This document shows, in pieces, positions 20,173 to 29,569 of a DNA stretch of 64,000 nt. The notes beneath the pieces were generated by a model. That model was not told the origin of the DNA and ran no database searches. It saw only the letters and a program-made list of their open reading frames with translations. Position 1 is the first letter of the stretch. The number at the start of each line of letters is the position of its first letter. Source of the stretch: CAIKBL01 sp050247235. GTDB taxonomy: Bacteria > Pseudomonadota > Gammaproteobacteria > Ga0077536. The DNA lies in assembly GCA_050247235.1 (NCBI GenBank), contig JBFWUN010000022.1:1-64000 (forward strand), in the 5' to 3' direction. The position numbers and the translations under genes are program-made.

Positions 20173-20458
20173 TCATTTTGTCAGTTTGCACTTTAGAAAA
20201 TCAGGTGCGGGGGCAGGACCCGGTACCACGGTCGGAGTTTGCGCCCGCCCCGGGGGGCCGCGAAAACCCTCGTCCAGGGTCCACGCACCTGCGGGACGGG
20301 TTCCCGCCCGGGCCTCGGTCTGCGGCGGTCTGACCCATGGTGGGGCAGCGGAGGTTCAGATCCGGCGGCGCGCGGCCGCTACGACCGGGACGAGACCCGA
20401 CCCGCCGTGACCCGCCGCCGAACCCGGTGCCGGGCGCGTGCGTGAACAACGAGAACCG

Positions 20459-20569
20459 ATGCCCGAACCGATGGTCAAGTCCGACCTTTCGCCTCTTCCT
20501 GCGCCTGGCGCGCCAGGCGCGACCGTGCGCGTCCCTGCGGGCCGGCCCCGCGGCGGGAGCACCCGGTGA
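20459..20569 (+). CDS. possible 36-residue leader peptide
   Basis: An ATG at 20459 opens 36 codons ending in a TGA at 20567-20569 that overlaps the GTG start of the GGDEF/EAL gene (GTGA). The peptide (begins MPEPMVKSDLSPLP) is rich in Pro, Gly and Ala and matches nothing I know. The ribosome-binding site is weak. The overlap arrangement is the only positive sign, and at this GC content short open frames arise easily. It could be a translational coupler or simply chance. Confidence 0.25.
   Translation: MPEPMVKSDLSPLPAPGAPGATVRVPAGRPRGGSTR
20501..20520. repeat. perfect 20-base palindrome
   Basis: GCGCCTGGCG followed by CGCCAGGCGC is a perfect palindrome without a loop, 45 bases before the GTG of the GGDEF/EAL gene. 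It could be an operator for a dimeric regulator. The proteins that might bind it are unknown. Confidence 0.55.
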
Positions 20570-23500
20570 ACGCCCCGGCGGTGCAGAAGCTCACGATCTC
20601 GCGCGGCATCGGCCGCCTCGGCACGTGGCGCTGGCATGCCCCGGGCGATCGGTTCGAGGAGTTCGGCCTGTGGACCGAACTGCTCGGGTACGGTCCGGAC
20701 GTGCGGCCGACCACGAGCCAGGAACTGACCACTTACGTGCATCCGGACGATGTCCCTCGCATGCGTGCGGCGTACCGCGCGTGCGTCAAGGGTGATACCC
20801 CGGAGTACGAAGCCGAGCACCGCCTGCGCGCGGCGGACGGCAGTTATCGCTGGGTGCTGTCCCGCGCAAGGGTGACCCAGCGCGACCTCGCCGGCCGCAC
20901 CTTGCAGATGGAAGGGGTCTATCTCGACCTGTCACGTTTCAAGGCCGCCGAGCAGGCGCTGCGTGAATCGCAGCAGTTCCTGCGCCTGGTGCTCGACACC
21001 ATCCCCGTGTCGGTGTTCTGGAAAGATGCGGCGAGCCGCTACCTGGGCTGCAACAGCGCGTTCGCGCGCGACGTCGGCCTGCCCGACACCGACGCGGTCC
21101 GCGGGCTGACGGATCTCGACCTGCCGTGGGCGGCCGACGCCGTGACCTACCAGGCGGAAGATCGCAGGGTTATGGCGGCACCGGACGTACCGCCGATGCA
21201 GTCGGAAGCGCGGGTCCGCCACGTGCGCGGGACGGAACGCTGGCACGAGACCACCAAGGCGCCGCTGCGCGACACCCACGGCGCGGTGTTCGGAGTGCTC
21301 GGCACGTTCCAGGACGTGACCGAGCGCCATCAGCGGCTGCACCAGCTGGAGACACTGGCCACGGCGTTCGCGACCGGCTCCGGCACGCGCCTGCTCACGG
21401 CCTTGCTGCGCGCGGCAACCGACCTGAGCGGCGCGCGTGTCGCCTTCGTTGCCCGGATCGTCGATGCGGGTGCGCGTGCCGCGGTGACGGCGATTCATCC
21501 TCCCGAGTTCGCGGTGCACGCACTGGACTACCCGATTGCGGGAACCCCGTGCGCACTGACCATGACCGACGGAAGCCATCTGGCGGAAGGTGCCGCGCTC
21601 GCCGGTCATCCAGGCGCGGACCGGCTGCGTGCGCTCGGCTTCGAGGCGTACGCTGGCCGCCGGCTGGACGACGAGAACGGGCGGCCCATCGGTCTCCTGG
21701 TACTGCTCGGGGAGCAGCGCTTTCCCGATCCGGCCGCGCTCTCGTCGGTGCTCGAGATCGTCGCGATGAGCGCCGCGTCGGAACTCGCGCGCGAACGGCG
21801 CGAGCAGGAGCTGATCGAGCAGCGCGAACGGCTCGATCTCGCCAGCGCGAACTCGCAGCTGGGATTCTGGGAATGGCACCTGCGCAGCGGCGAGCTGCGG
21901 GCGCTGGTGACCGCGTCCGGCAACGCGCTCGACGCCTGTGTCCCCGCCTCCGCGCACGCGTTCATGCAGGCATTGGATCCCCCCGCGCGCCGGGCCTTGC
22001 GCCGCGCACTGACAGCGTACCTCCGCGGCCGCGCCGCGCTGTTCGAGGAGGAGATCGCGCTGCGCATGCCGGACGGACAGGTCCGCTGGCTGCTGCTGCG
22101 CGGCCGCACGGCGGCGCGCGACGCGGGCGGCTCCGCGCTGCGCCTCATCGGCACGCACACCGACGTCACGTCGATGAAGACCACCGAGCTCGCACTCGAA
22201 CAGGCGCGGCGCTTCCTCGGTACCGTGATCGACACGATTCCCCAGTCGGTCTACTGGAAAGACCGCAACGCGCGCTACCTGGGCTGCAACCGGACATTCG
22301 CCACGCTCGCCGGCCTGCAGGAGCCGGGCGAGATCATCGGCCTGACGGATCTGGACCTCCCGTGGCATGCGCTGGCGCCGCGCCTGCGCATGGAAGACGA
22401 AGACATCCTGCGCGGCCGCACGTCGCACATCCGCACCGAAGACTGCCTGACCGGCCGTCACGGCGAGGACATCTGGCTCGAGAAGAACAAGGTGGCGTTC
22501 CGCGACGCCGACGGCCGGATCATGGGCGTACTTGGCACCACGCACGACATCACCGAGCGCAAGCGCTCGGAAGATGAGATCGAACGCCTCGCGTTCTTCG
22601 ACCCGCTGACCCTGCTGCCGAACCGCCGGTACTTCAAGGAGCGGCTGGACGCCGCGGTCGCGCTCGCCCAGCGCCGCGAGTTCGCCGGCGCTCTGCTGTA
22701 CCTCGATCTCGATCACTTCAAGAAGATCAACGACACGCTGGGTCACTCCGCCGGCGATCGGCTGCTCGTCGAGGCGAGCGAACGGATTCGCCAGCAGCTC
22801 CGCCAGGAAGACGTGGTGGCGCGCATCGGCGGCGACGAGTTCGTCGTGATGCTGGGTGACCTGTCGATGGACGCGCAGCACTGTGCCCAGCAGGCGCGCA
22901 CGGTCGCGAACAAGATCCGGGCCGAGCTGTCGCGACCTTTCATGCTGGATGACGACGAGCTGTACGTGACCTCGACCATCGGCATCGCCGTGTTCCCGGA
23001 GCACCACGACAGTTCCGAGGAGCTGCTGAAGATGGCCGACGCGGCGATGTACCGGGGCAAGACCGAAGGCCGCAACACGGTGTTCTTCTTCAACCCGGAG
23101 CTGCTCGCCGAGGCAGGCGAGAAGCTGCGGCTCGAGAACCTGTTGCGCACGGCGGTCGAGCGCGGCGAGTTGTCGCTGCATTACCAGCCGCAGGTGGACG
23201 CGCAGGGCCGCGTGATCGGCGCCGAGGCGCTGATGCGCTGGCACAGCCCGGTGCTCGGTCCGGTGTCCCCGGCGCGCTTCATCCCGGTGGCCGAGGAATC
23301 GGGGCTGATCGACGAGATCGGCATGTGGGCGATCCATGAAGCGCTTGCCGCGCTGGAGCGGTGGCGGGCAGCGGGCGTGCCGATCGGACACCACCTCGCG
23401 GTCAACGTGAGCCAGCGGCAGTTCTCGTCGCCGCGCTTCGTGCCCGAGGTCGTGGCGGCGCTCACCGCGCACGATGTGCCGCCCGGCATGCTCGCGCTGG

Positions 23501-23934
23501 AGCTGACCGAAACGGCGGCCGCGGAGCGCGTGGAGGAGACCATCACGCGGATGGAGGAACTGAGATCTGCGGGCGTTTCGTTCTCGATCGATGATTTCGG
23601 CGTGGGGTACTCGTCGCTGTCCTACCTCGCGCGGCTGCCGCTGCAGCAGCTGAAGATCGACCGATCATTCATCACGGATGTCGAGCACGATCGGACCAAG
23701 GGTGCCATCATCGCGACGTTGCTGACCCTCGGTGAGAACCTTGGCCTGACGGTCGTCGCCGAAGGCGTCGAGACCGCCCCCCAGTGGCAGCGCCTGGTGG
23801 AGCGCGGCTGCCGCGTCTTCCAGGGCTACCTGTTCAGTCGGCCGCTGAACGAAGCGGATTTCCTGAAGTTCTGCACGGCGTCGACGCGCCGCCCGGAACT
23901 GTTGCCGGCGCTGGGCCTGAGCCAGATCGCCTGA
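20566..23934 (+). CDS. PAS-PAS-GAF-PAS-PAS-GGDEF-EAL c-di-GMP enzyme
   Basis: A 1122-residue, apparently soluble protein. Order: PAS (about 10-130), PAS (135-255), GAF (265-410), PAS (420-535), PAS (545-665), GGDEF (670-835), EAL (850-1100). The cyclase site is intact (G755-G756-D757-E758-F759), with an inhibitory I-site R746-x-x-D749 exactly five residues before it. The EAL domain keeps E887-A888-L889, NVSQRQ, ELTET, DDFGVGYSS, the LKIDRSF lysine and EGVET, so phosphodiesterase activity is also likely. The second and fourth PAS domains share a GLTDLDLPW segment, suggesting duplication. The GTG start has GGGAG eight bases upstream. It could adjust c-di-GMP for the nearby MshE. Confidence 0.93.
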   Translation: MNAPAVQKLTISRGIGRLGTWRWHAPGDRFEEFGLWTELLGYGPDVRPTTSQELTTYVHPDDVPRMRAAYRACVKGDTPEYEAEHRLRAADGSYRWVLSRARVTQRDLAGRTLQMEGVYLDLSRFKAAEQALRESQQFLRLVLDTIPVSVFWKDAASRYLGCNSAFARDVGLPDTDAVRGLTDLDLPWAADAVTYQAEDRRVMAAPDVPPMQSEARVRHVRGTERWHETTKAPLRDTHGAVFGVLGTFQDVTERHQRLHQLETLATAFATGSGTRLLTALLRAATDLSGARVAFVARIVDAGARAAVTAIHPPEFAVHALDYPIAGTPCALTMTDGSHLAEGAALAGHPGADRLRALGFEAYAGRRLDDENGRPIGLLVLLGEQRFPDPAALSSVLEIVAMSAASELARERREQELIEQRERLDLASANSQLGFWEWHLRSGELRALVTASGNALDACVPASAHAFMQALDPPARRALRRALTAYLRGRAALFEEEIALRMPDGQVRWLLLRGRTAARDAGGSALRLIGTHTDVTSMKTTELALEQARRFLGTVIDTIPQSVYWKDRNARYLGCNRTFATLAGLQEPGEIIGLTDLDLPWHALAPRLRMEDEDILRGRTSHIRTEDCLTGRHGEDIWLEKNKVAFRDADGRIMGVLGTTHDITERKRSEDEIERLAFFDPLTLLPNRRYFKERLDAAVALAQRREFAGALLYLDLDHFKKINDTLGHSAGDRLLVEASERIRQQLRQEDVVARIGGDEFVVMLGDLSMDAQHCAQQARTVANKIRAELSRPFMLDDDELYVTSTIGIAVFPEHHDSSEELLKMADAAMYRGKTEGRNTVFFFNPELLAEAGEKLRLENLLRTAVERGELSLHYQPQVDAQGRVIGAEALMRWHSPVLGPVSPARFIPVAEESGLIDEIGMWAIHEALAALERWRAAGVPIGHHLAVNVSQRQFSSPRFVPEVVAALTAHDVPPGMLALELTETAAAERVEETITRMEELRSAGVSFSIDDFGVGYSSLSYLARLPLQQLKIDRSFITDVEHDRTKGAIIATLLTLGENLGLTVVAEGVETAPQWQRLVERGCRVFQGYLFSRPLNEADFLKFCTASTRRPELLPALGLSQIA

Positions 23935-24025
23935 GCGCCGGCGCACGTGCGTGCGCCGGCCCGTCGCGTACCGGCCAGCCTGTCGCGGCCGGCCCCGTGG
24001 AGGCGCGCACACGCCGCCCGCGCGG

Positions 24026-24083
24026 TCGCGCAAACCGGCCCAGTTATTTAGAATGCAGCCCCCGCCGCGCGCCGTGGCGCGCG
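24026..24083 (+). promoter_or_regulatory. candidate tkt promoter and leader hairpin
   Basis: TAGAAT at 24049-24054 is a good -10 element, but the -35 position (24026-24031) is poor. Downstream, 24066-24083 forms an 8-base stem (CGCGCGCC/GGCGCGCG) with a two-base loop, inside the leader of the transketolase gene. No T-run follows, so it is not a terminator. Confidence 0.3.
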
Positions 24084-24118
24084 TCCGTCTCAACCACCGA
24101 ACACATGGTGAAACCCAC

Positions 24119-26140
24119 ATGACCGACCCGGCCACGCCCGCTCCTTCCCGCCGCGAACTCGCCAATGCGATCCGGGCGCTCAGCATGGACGCCGTGCAGG
24201 CCGCGAATTCCGGTCATCCCGGCGCGCCGATGGGCATGGCCGACCTCATGGAGGTGCTGTGGCGTGACGTGCTCCGCCACAACCCGGCCAATCCCGCATG
24301 GGTCAATCGCGACCGCTTCGTGCTGTCCAACGGTCACGCGTCGATGCTGCTCTACTCGCTGCTGCACCTGACCGGCTACGACCTCCCGCGCGCCGAGCTC
24401 CAGCGGTTCCGCCAGCTGCATTCGAAGACGCCGGGCCACCCCGAAGTCGGGCACGCACCTGGCGTGGAGACCACCACCGGTCCGCTCGGCCAGGGACTCG
24501 CGAACGCCGTGGGCATGGCCCTCGCGGAGCGGGTGCTCGCCGCCCAGTTCAACCGCGACGGTTACCCGGTCGTCGATCACTTCACGTATGTCGCCGTCGG
24601 TGACGGCTGCCTGATGGAAGGCATCTCGCACGAGGCATGCTCGCTCGCCGGCACGCTCGGGCTCGGCAAGCTCATCGTGCTCTACGATGACAACCACATC
24701 TCGATCGACGGCGATGTCGCCGGCTGGTTCACGGACGATACCGCCGCCCGTTTCCGCGCGTACGGGTGGCACGTGGTGCCGGGGGTGGACGGTCACGACC
24801 CGGCGGCGATCGCCGCGGCGATTGCCGCGGCGCGCGAGGACACGGCGCGGCCGAGCCTGGTGTGCTGCCGCACGCACATCGGCTACGGCTCGCCGAACAA
24901 GCAGGACAAGGCGAGCTGTCACGGCGCACCGCTCGGCGCGGAGGAAATCGCCGCGACGCGCGCGCGGCTCGGCTGGCCGCACGGGCCGTTCGAGATCCCG
25001 GCGCCGCTCGCCGCGGCGTGGGATGCGCGGGCCGCCGGTGCGGCGGCGGAAGCCGCCTGGCAGGCGCTGTTCGCCCGCTACGCGGCGGCGCACCCGGATC
25101 TCGCGGCCGAATTCCGCCGCCGTACCACGGGTACCCTGCCGGCGCAGTGGAGCACCGCGCGCGACGCGCTGATCGCCGACTTCCAGGCGGAGACCACCGC
25201 CCATGCCACGCGCAAGTCGTCGCAGCTCGCACTCGAACGGCTCGGGCCGCTGCTGCCGGAGTTCATCGGCGGCTCGGCGGATCTCACCGAGTCCAACCTC
25301 ACGCACTGGAAAGGCTGCATCACGCAATCGCGCAGCCAGCCGCACGGCAACTACGTGAACTTCGGCGTCCGCGAGTTCGCGATGGCGGCGGTCGCGAACG
25401 GGCTCGCGCTGCACGGCGGGTTCATCCCGTACGTCGGCACGTTCCTGGTGTTCTCGGACTACGCGCGCAATGCCATTCGCATGGCGGCCCTGATGGGGGT
25501 GCGCGCCATCCACGTGCTGACGCACGACTCGATCGGCCTCGGTGAGGACGGCCCGACACACCAGCCCGTCGAACACGCCACCGCGCTGCGCGCAATCCCG
25601 AACGTGAGCGTGTGGCGACCGGCCGATTCGGCCGAGACCGCCGTGGCGTGGACCGCGGCGGTGGAACGCACGGGCGGCCCCACCTGCCTGCTGCTGACCC
25701 GGCAGGGGCTGAAACCGCAGCCGCGCACGTCCGCGCAGGTGGCGGCGATCGCGCGCGGCGGCTACGTGCTGCTGGACCCCCCGGACGGGCTCCGCGGGAT
25801 CGTGCTCGCGAGCGGCTCCGAACTCGAGCCGGCGCTTACCGCGGTGCGCGCGCTGAACTCGCGCGGCGCGGGCCTGCGCGTGGTATCGATGCCGAATCCC
25901 GGCCTGTTCCTCGCGCAGGACGCGGCGTGGCGGGACGCCGTGCTGCCCCCGGAGTGCCGGCGCCGTGCCGCGATCGAGGCCGGCACGCCCGACTACTGGT
26001 ATCGCTTCGTCGGGCTCGACGGGCTCGTGATCGGCGTCGAGACGTTCGGCGCGTCGGCGCCGGCGGGCGCGCTGTTCGAGCACTTCGGGCTGACCGCCGC
26101 ACGGATCGAATCGCGACTTGGATCATGGCTCGGCGGCTGA
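24119..26140 (+). CDS. tkt: transketolase
   Basis: A 673-residue thiamine-diphosphate enzyme of the pentose phosphate and Calvin pathways, transferring two-carbon units between sugar phosphates. SGHPGAPMGMA is near residue 30, the TPP/Mg motif begins GDGCLMEGISHEA near 162, and the pyrimidine domain has NFGVREFAM and THDSIGLGEDGPTHQP. The C-terminal domain is complete. The start at 24119 gives the typical RRELANAIRALSMD N-terminus. It heads a tkt-gap-pgk cluster in one direction, as in many Gammaproteobacteria. Confidence 0.97.
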   Translation: MTDPATPAPSRRELANAIRALSMDAVQAANSGHPGAPMGMADLMEVLWRDVLRHNPANPAWVNRDRFVLSNGHASMLLYSLLHLTGYDLPRAELQRFRQLHSKTPGHPEVGHAPGVETTTGPLGQGLANAVGMALAERVLAAQFNRDGYPVVDHFTYVAVGDGCLMEGISHEACSLAGTLGLGKLIVLYDDNHISIDGDVAGWFTDDTAARFRAYGWHVVPGVDGHDPAAIAAAIAAAREDTARPSLVCCRTHIGYGSPNKQDKASCHGAPLGAEEIAATRARLGWPHGPFEIPAPLAAAWDARAAGAAAEAAWQALFARYAAAHPDLAAEFRRRTTGTLPAQWSTARDALIADFQAETTAHATRKSSQLALERLGPLLPEFIGGSADLTESNLTHWKGCITQSRSQPHGNYVNFGVREFAMAAVANGLALHGGFIPYVGTFLVFSDYARNAIRMAALMGVRAIHVLTHDSIGLGEDGPTHQPVEHATALRAIPNVSVWRPADSAETAVAWTAAVERTGGPTCLLLTRQGLKPQPRTSAQVAAIARGGYVLLDPPDGLRGIVLASGSELEPALTAVRALNSRGAGLRVVSMPNPGLFLAQDAAWRDAVLPPECRRRAAIEAGTPDYWYRFVGLDGLVIGVETFGASAPAGALFEHFGLTAARIESRLGSWLGG

Positions 26141-26214
26141 ATCGGCCTTAAGTTTCGAACCTGGGACACGACACACGCATTACGCCGCAAGGCAACGCAG
26201 AGGAGAGTACTTCC

Positions 26215-27231
26215 ATGACGATTCGGGTGGGTATCAACGGCTATGGTCGCATCGGTCGCAACGTGCTGCGCGCGCTGTTCGAATCGGGGCGTACGAACGA
26301 AATCGAGATCGTCGCGCTGAACGACCTCGGCGATGCGGCCACCAACGCGCACCTGACCAAGTACGACTCCGCGCACGGACGCTTCCCGGGCACCGTGGCC
26401 GTCGATGGTGACGCCATGGTGGTCAACGGCCAGCGCATCAGGGTGCTCGCCGAGCGCGACCCGGCCAAGCTGCCCTGGGGCGATCTCAAGGTCGACGTGG
26501 TGATGGAATGCACCGGGTTGTTCACGACGCGCGGGAAGGCGGGGCTGCACCTCAAGGGCGGCGCTAAGAAGGTGATCATCTCGGCGCCGGCGAGCGACGA
26601 GGTCGATGCGACGGTCGTCTACGGCGTGAACCACAAGTCGCTGAAGGCGAGCCACCAGGTCATTTCCAACGCGTCGTGCACCACCAATTGCCTCGCGCCG
26701 CTGGTCAAGCCGCTGCACGAGAAGATCGGGGTGGAGTCGGGCCTGATGACGACGATCCACGCGTACACCAACGACCAGGTGCTGACCGACGTCTACCACA
26801 AGGACCTGCGCCGCGCGCGCTCGGCCACCCAGTCGATGATCCCGACCAAGACCGGCGCCGCGGCCGCGGTCGGGCTGGTGCTACCGGATCTCAACGGCAA
26901 GCTCGACGGGCTTGCCGTGCGGGTGCCGACGATCAACGTGTCGCTGGTGGACCTGACGTTCCGTGCGAAGCGCGCGACGGACAAGCAGGAGATCACCGCC
27001 ATCATGAAGGAAGCGGCCGCCGGCGAACTCAAGGGCGTGCTCGCGATCAGCGAACTGCCGCTGGTGTCGATCGACTTCAATCACGATCCGCATTCGTCGA
27101 TCTTCGAGGTCTCCGAGACCAAGGTCATCGACGGCAACCTCGTCAAGGTCATGGCGTGGTACGACAACGAGTGGGGCTTCTCGAACCGCATGCTCGACAC
27201 CACCGTCGCGCTGATGAACGCCAAGGGTTGA
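26215..27231 (+). CDS. gap: glyceraldehyde-3-phosphate dehydrogenase
   Basis: A 338-residue glycolytic enzyme oxidising glyceraldehyde 3-phosphate to 1,3-bisphosphoglycerate. NAD-binding GINGYGRIGRN at the N-terminus, LNDL at 35-38 (acidic residue consistent with NAD preference), catalytic Cys155 in SNASCTTNCL and His182 in IHAYTND, and the C-terminal WYDNEWGFSNRM are all present. An AGGAGAG ribosome-binding site precedes the ATG. The next gene, pgk, starts 5 bases after the stop. Confidence 0.97.
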   Translation: MTIRVGINGYGRIGRNVLRALFESGRTNEIEIVALNDLGDAATNAHLTKYDSAHGRFPGTVAVDGDAMVVNGQRIRVLAERDPAKLPWGDLKVDVVMECTGLFTTRGKAGLHLKGGAKKVIISAPASDEVDATVVYGVNHKSLKASHQVISNASCTTNCLAPLVKPLHEKIGVESGLMTTIHAYTNDQVLTDVYHKDLRRARSATQSMIPTKTGAAAAVGLVLPDLNGKLDGLAVRVPTINVSLVDLTFRAKRATDKQEITAIMKEAAAGELKGVLAISELPLVSIDFNHDPHSSIFEVSETKVIDGNLVKVMAWYDNEWGFSNRMLDTTVALMNAKG

Positions 27232-27235
27232 GCCG

Positions 27236-28408
27236 ATGCTGAGCATGGAAGGCCTGGCACTCGCCGGCAAGCGGGTGCTCATCCGGGAAGACTTCAACGT
27301 GCCGTTGAAGAACGGCGCGATCACGGACGACACCCGACTGCGGGCGGGCCTGCCCACGTTGCAGAAGGCGCTGGCCGCCGGCGCCCGCGTGATCGTGATG
27401 TCGCATATCGGACGTCCCAAGGAAGGCGTGTTCGACCCGGCGAACTCGCTCGCGCCCGTCGCCGCGGCGCTCACGCGCATGCTCGGTCAGCCGGTACGCC
27501 TCGTCGCCGACTGGATCGACGGCGTCGACTGCGCCCCCGGCGAGTGCGTGCTGGTGGAGAACGTGCGCTTCCTCGTGGGTGAGGAGAAGGACGACGAAGC
27601 ACTCGCGCGCAGGATGGCGGCGCTGTGCGACGTCTACGTCAACGACGCGTTCGCCACCGCGCACCGCGCGCAGGCGTCCACGCACGGGGTGGCCCGCTTT
27701 GCGCCGGTGGCCTGTGCCGGTCCGCTGATGAAGGCCGAGATCGACGCGCTCAAGCAGGCCCTGCACGCGCCGAAGCGGCCGCTCGTCGCGGTGGTCGGCG
27801 GATCCAAGGTGTCCACCAAGCTCGACGTGCTCGAATCACTGCTCGGCAAGGTGGACCAGCTGATCGTCGGCGGCGGCATTGCGAACACCTTCATGAAGGC
27901 CATGGGTCTCCCGATCGGCAAGTCGCTGTGCGAGGACGACATGGTGGACACCGCGCGGCGGATCATCGCGCAGGCGAAGGCGCGCGGCGCGGAGGTTCCG
28001 ATCCCGGGCGACGTGGTCTGCGGCAAGGAATTCAACGAGACGGCCGTGGCGACCACCAAGGCTGCCGCCGAAGTCGCGGCCGACGATCTCATCATGGACG
28101 TCGGTCCGCAGACTGCCCGGCGCATTGCGGCGATGCTCAAGTCCGCCGGCACCATCGTCTGGAACGGCCCGCTCGGCGTGTTCGAGTTCGACCAGTTCGG
28201 CGGCGGCACCCGGACGCTCGCGGAGGCCATCGCGGCTTCGCCCGCCTTCTCCATCGCGGGCGGCGGCGACACGCTGGCCGCGATCGCGAAGTACGGCATC
28301 GGCGATCACGTTTCCTACATCTCCACCGCCGGCGGTGCGTTCCTCGAGTACCTCGAGGGCAAGACCCTGCCAGCCGTTGCCATTCTCGAAACCCGCGCCG
28401 CGGGCTGA
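27236..28408 (+). CDS. pgk: phosphoglycerate kinase
   Basis: A 390-residue kinase of normal length that converts 1,3-bisphosphoglycerate and ADP to 3-phosphoglycerate and ATP. REDFNVPLKNG, SHIGRPKEG, VVGGSKVSTK and the C-terminal phosphate loop GGGDTLAAIAK are present. The hinge WNGPLGVFE is conserved. It can start at 27236 or three codons later. It sits 5 bases after gap, so the two are co-transcribed. Confidence 0.97.
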   Translation: MLSMEGLALAGKRVLIREDFNVPLKNGAITDDTRLRAGLPTLQKALAAGARVIVMSHIGRPKEGVFDPANSLAPVAAALTRMLGQPVRLVADWIDGVDCAPGECVLVENVRFLVGEEKDDEALARRMAALCDVYVNDAFATAHRAQASTHGVARFAPVACAGPLMKAEIDALKQALHAPKRPLVAVVGGSKVSTKLDVLESLLGKVDQLIVGGGIANTFMKAMGLPIGKSLCEDDMVDTARRIIAQAKARGAEVPIPGDVVCGKEFNETAVATTKAAAEVAADDLIMDVGPQTARRIAAMLKSAGTIVWNGPLGVFEFDQFGGGTRTLAEAIAASPAFSIAGGGDTLAAIAKYGIGDHVSYISTAGGAFLEYLEGKTLPAVAILETRAAG

Positions 28409-28474
28409 GTCTCCCCTGCGCGCGGGCCGGTCCGGCCGGCTCGTGCGCCACGTCCGGCGGCCCCGCGGCTGCGC

Positions 28475-28503
28475 TTTACCCCCGGCCCGCCCGATGCTTG
28501 AAT
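28475..28503 (+). promoter_or_regulatory. candidate sigma70 promoter before NicX-like operon
   Basis: TTTACC (28475-28480), a 17-base spacer and TTGAAT (28498-28503) each match the consensus in 4 of 6 positions. It lies 31 bases before the ATG of the NicX-like gene, and a GAGGA ribosome-binding site follows. This would separate the operon from pgk. Confidence 0.45.
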
Positions 28504-28534
28504 CCCGGCTCCGCCCCTGCGCCGAGGAACCGTC

Positions 28535-29569
28535 ATGCTGACCGACCGAGTGGAACCCCAATGGATCGAAGCGTTCGAACGTGTCTTCGCGCTGTGCAAG
28601 GTGGCGGCCGATGACCCGGTGGTGCTGCTCGCCGAGACCCAGTCGCGCGCACTGAACGTCGAGCTCGCACGGCTCGCGCTCGCGCGCCTGGGGGTGCGGG
28701 CCTGCCAGGTGACGGTGCCGACCCCGCCGCAGAAAGCACCGGTGCCGATCCGCTCGACCGGCGCGAGCCAGGCCCTGCACGGGCAGCATGCCGCGCTCGC
28801 CGCGCTGCAGTCCTGCAAGCTGGTCGTCGACCTGACGCTCGAAGGCCTGCTGCACGCGCCGCAGCTGCCGGAGATCCTGTCGAGCGGTGCGCGCGTGCTG
28901 ATGGTCTCCAACGAGCATCCGGATGCACTCGAGCGGCTCGTGCCACGCGCGGAGGACGAGGCCGTGGTCAAGGACGCGATCAGGCTCTGCAAGGCGGCGA
29001 GCACCTTGCACGTCACGTCGACCGCCGGTACGGATCTCACGGCCGACCTGCGCGAGGCGCGTACCGGCGGGGTGTGGGGCTGGTGCGAGCGGCCCGGCAT
29101 GGTGGCGCACTGGCCCGGCGGGATCGTGGTGAACTTCCCGCGACCGCACGCGGTGAACGGCCGGCTGGTGCTCGACATCGGCGACGTCAACCTGACTTTC
29201 AAGCGTTACCTGGAATCCCCGGTGGTGCTCACGATCGAGGATGACTACGTGACGCACATCGAAGGGCGCGGCACCGATGCCGAGCTGATGCGTCGCTATT
29301 TCGCCGCGTGGGGCGACCGCCATGCGTACGGCGTGAGCCACGTGGGCTGGGGGCTCAACGACCGCGCGCGCTACGAGGCCCTGACGATGTACGACCAGCG
29401 CGACTTCAACGGCACCGAGCTGCGCGCATTCGCCGGCAACTTCCTGTACTCGACCGGCGCGAACGAGTTCGCGCAGCGCTTCACCGAGGGCCATTTCGAC
29501 CTGCCGCTGCGCGGCTGCACGGTGCGGCTCGACGATCGCGTGGTCGTGGCCGACGGTGTGCTGCAGTGA
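28535..29569 (+). CDS. NicX-like (2,5-dihydroxypyridine dioxygenase / M29-type) protein
   Basis: A 344-residue protein resembling the family of 2,5-dihydroxypyridine 5,6-dioxygenase NicX, whose fold derives from M29 aminopeptidases. In NicX, Fe(II) is held by His265, His318 and Asp320. Here His269 (SHVGWGLN), His320 and Asp322 (EGHFD) fall in matching places. Catalysis would open a hydroxylated aromatic N-ring using O2, but the substrate here is not known. The stop overlaps the GTG of the next gene. A GAGGA site precedes the ATG. It is the first gene of an operon with an acyl-CoA dehydrogenase relative and an acyl-CoA synthetase. Confidence 0.7.
   Translation: MLTDRVEPQWIEAFERVFALCKVAADDPVVLLAETQSRALNVELARLALARLGVRACQVTVPTPPQKAPVPIRSTGASQALHGQHAALAALQSCKLVVDLTLEGLLHAPQLPEILSSGARVLMVSNEHPDALERLVPRAEDEAVVKDAIRLCKAASTLHVTSTAGTDLTADLREARTGGVWGWCERPGMVAHWPGGIVVNFPRPHAVNGRLVLDIGDVNLTFKRYLESPVVLTIEDDYVTHIEGRGTDAELMRRYFAAWGDRHAYGVSHVGWGLNDRARYEALTMYDQRDFNGTELRAFAGNFLYSTGANEFAQRFTEGHFDLPLRGCTVRLDDRVVVADGVLQ

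Larger units (their letters stand above)
20007..20565. other. 559-base divergent intergenic region metF / GGDEF-EAL gene
   Basis: It contains an AT-rich island (about 20130-20200) in otherwise GC-rich DNA, with an inverted repeat CGATAT/ATATCG (20135-20153) and a direct repeat AGTTTGCA (20164-20171 and 20183-20190, 19 bases apart). Further right are a 36-codon leader frame (20459-20569) and a perfect palindrome (20501-20520). Between 20200 and 20450 I see no convincing gene. The long frames there end in unrelated frames and lack family features. Confidence 0.6.

Noticed and set aside
24066..24083. Terminator before tkt
   Set aside because: The stem is strong, but no T-run follows and it lies downstream of the likely promoter.
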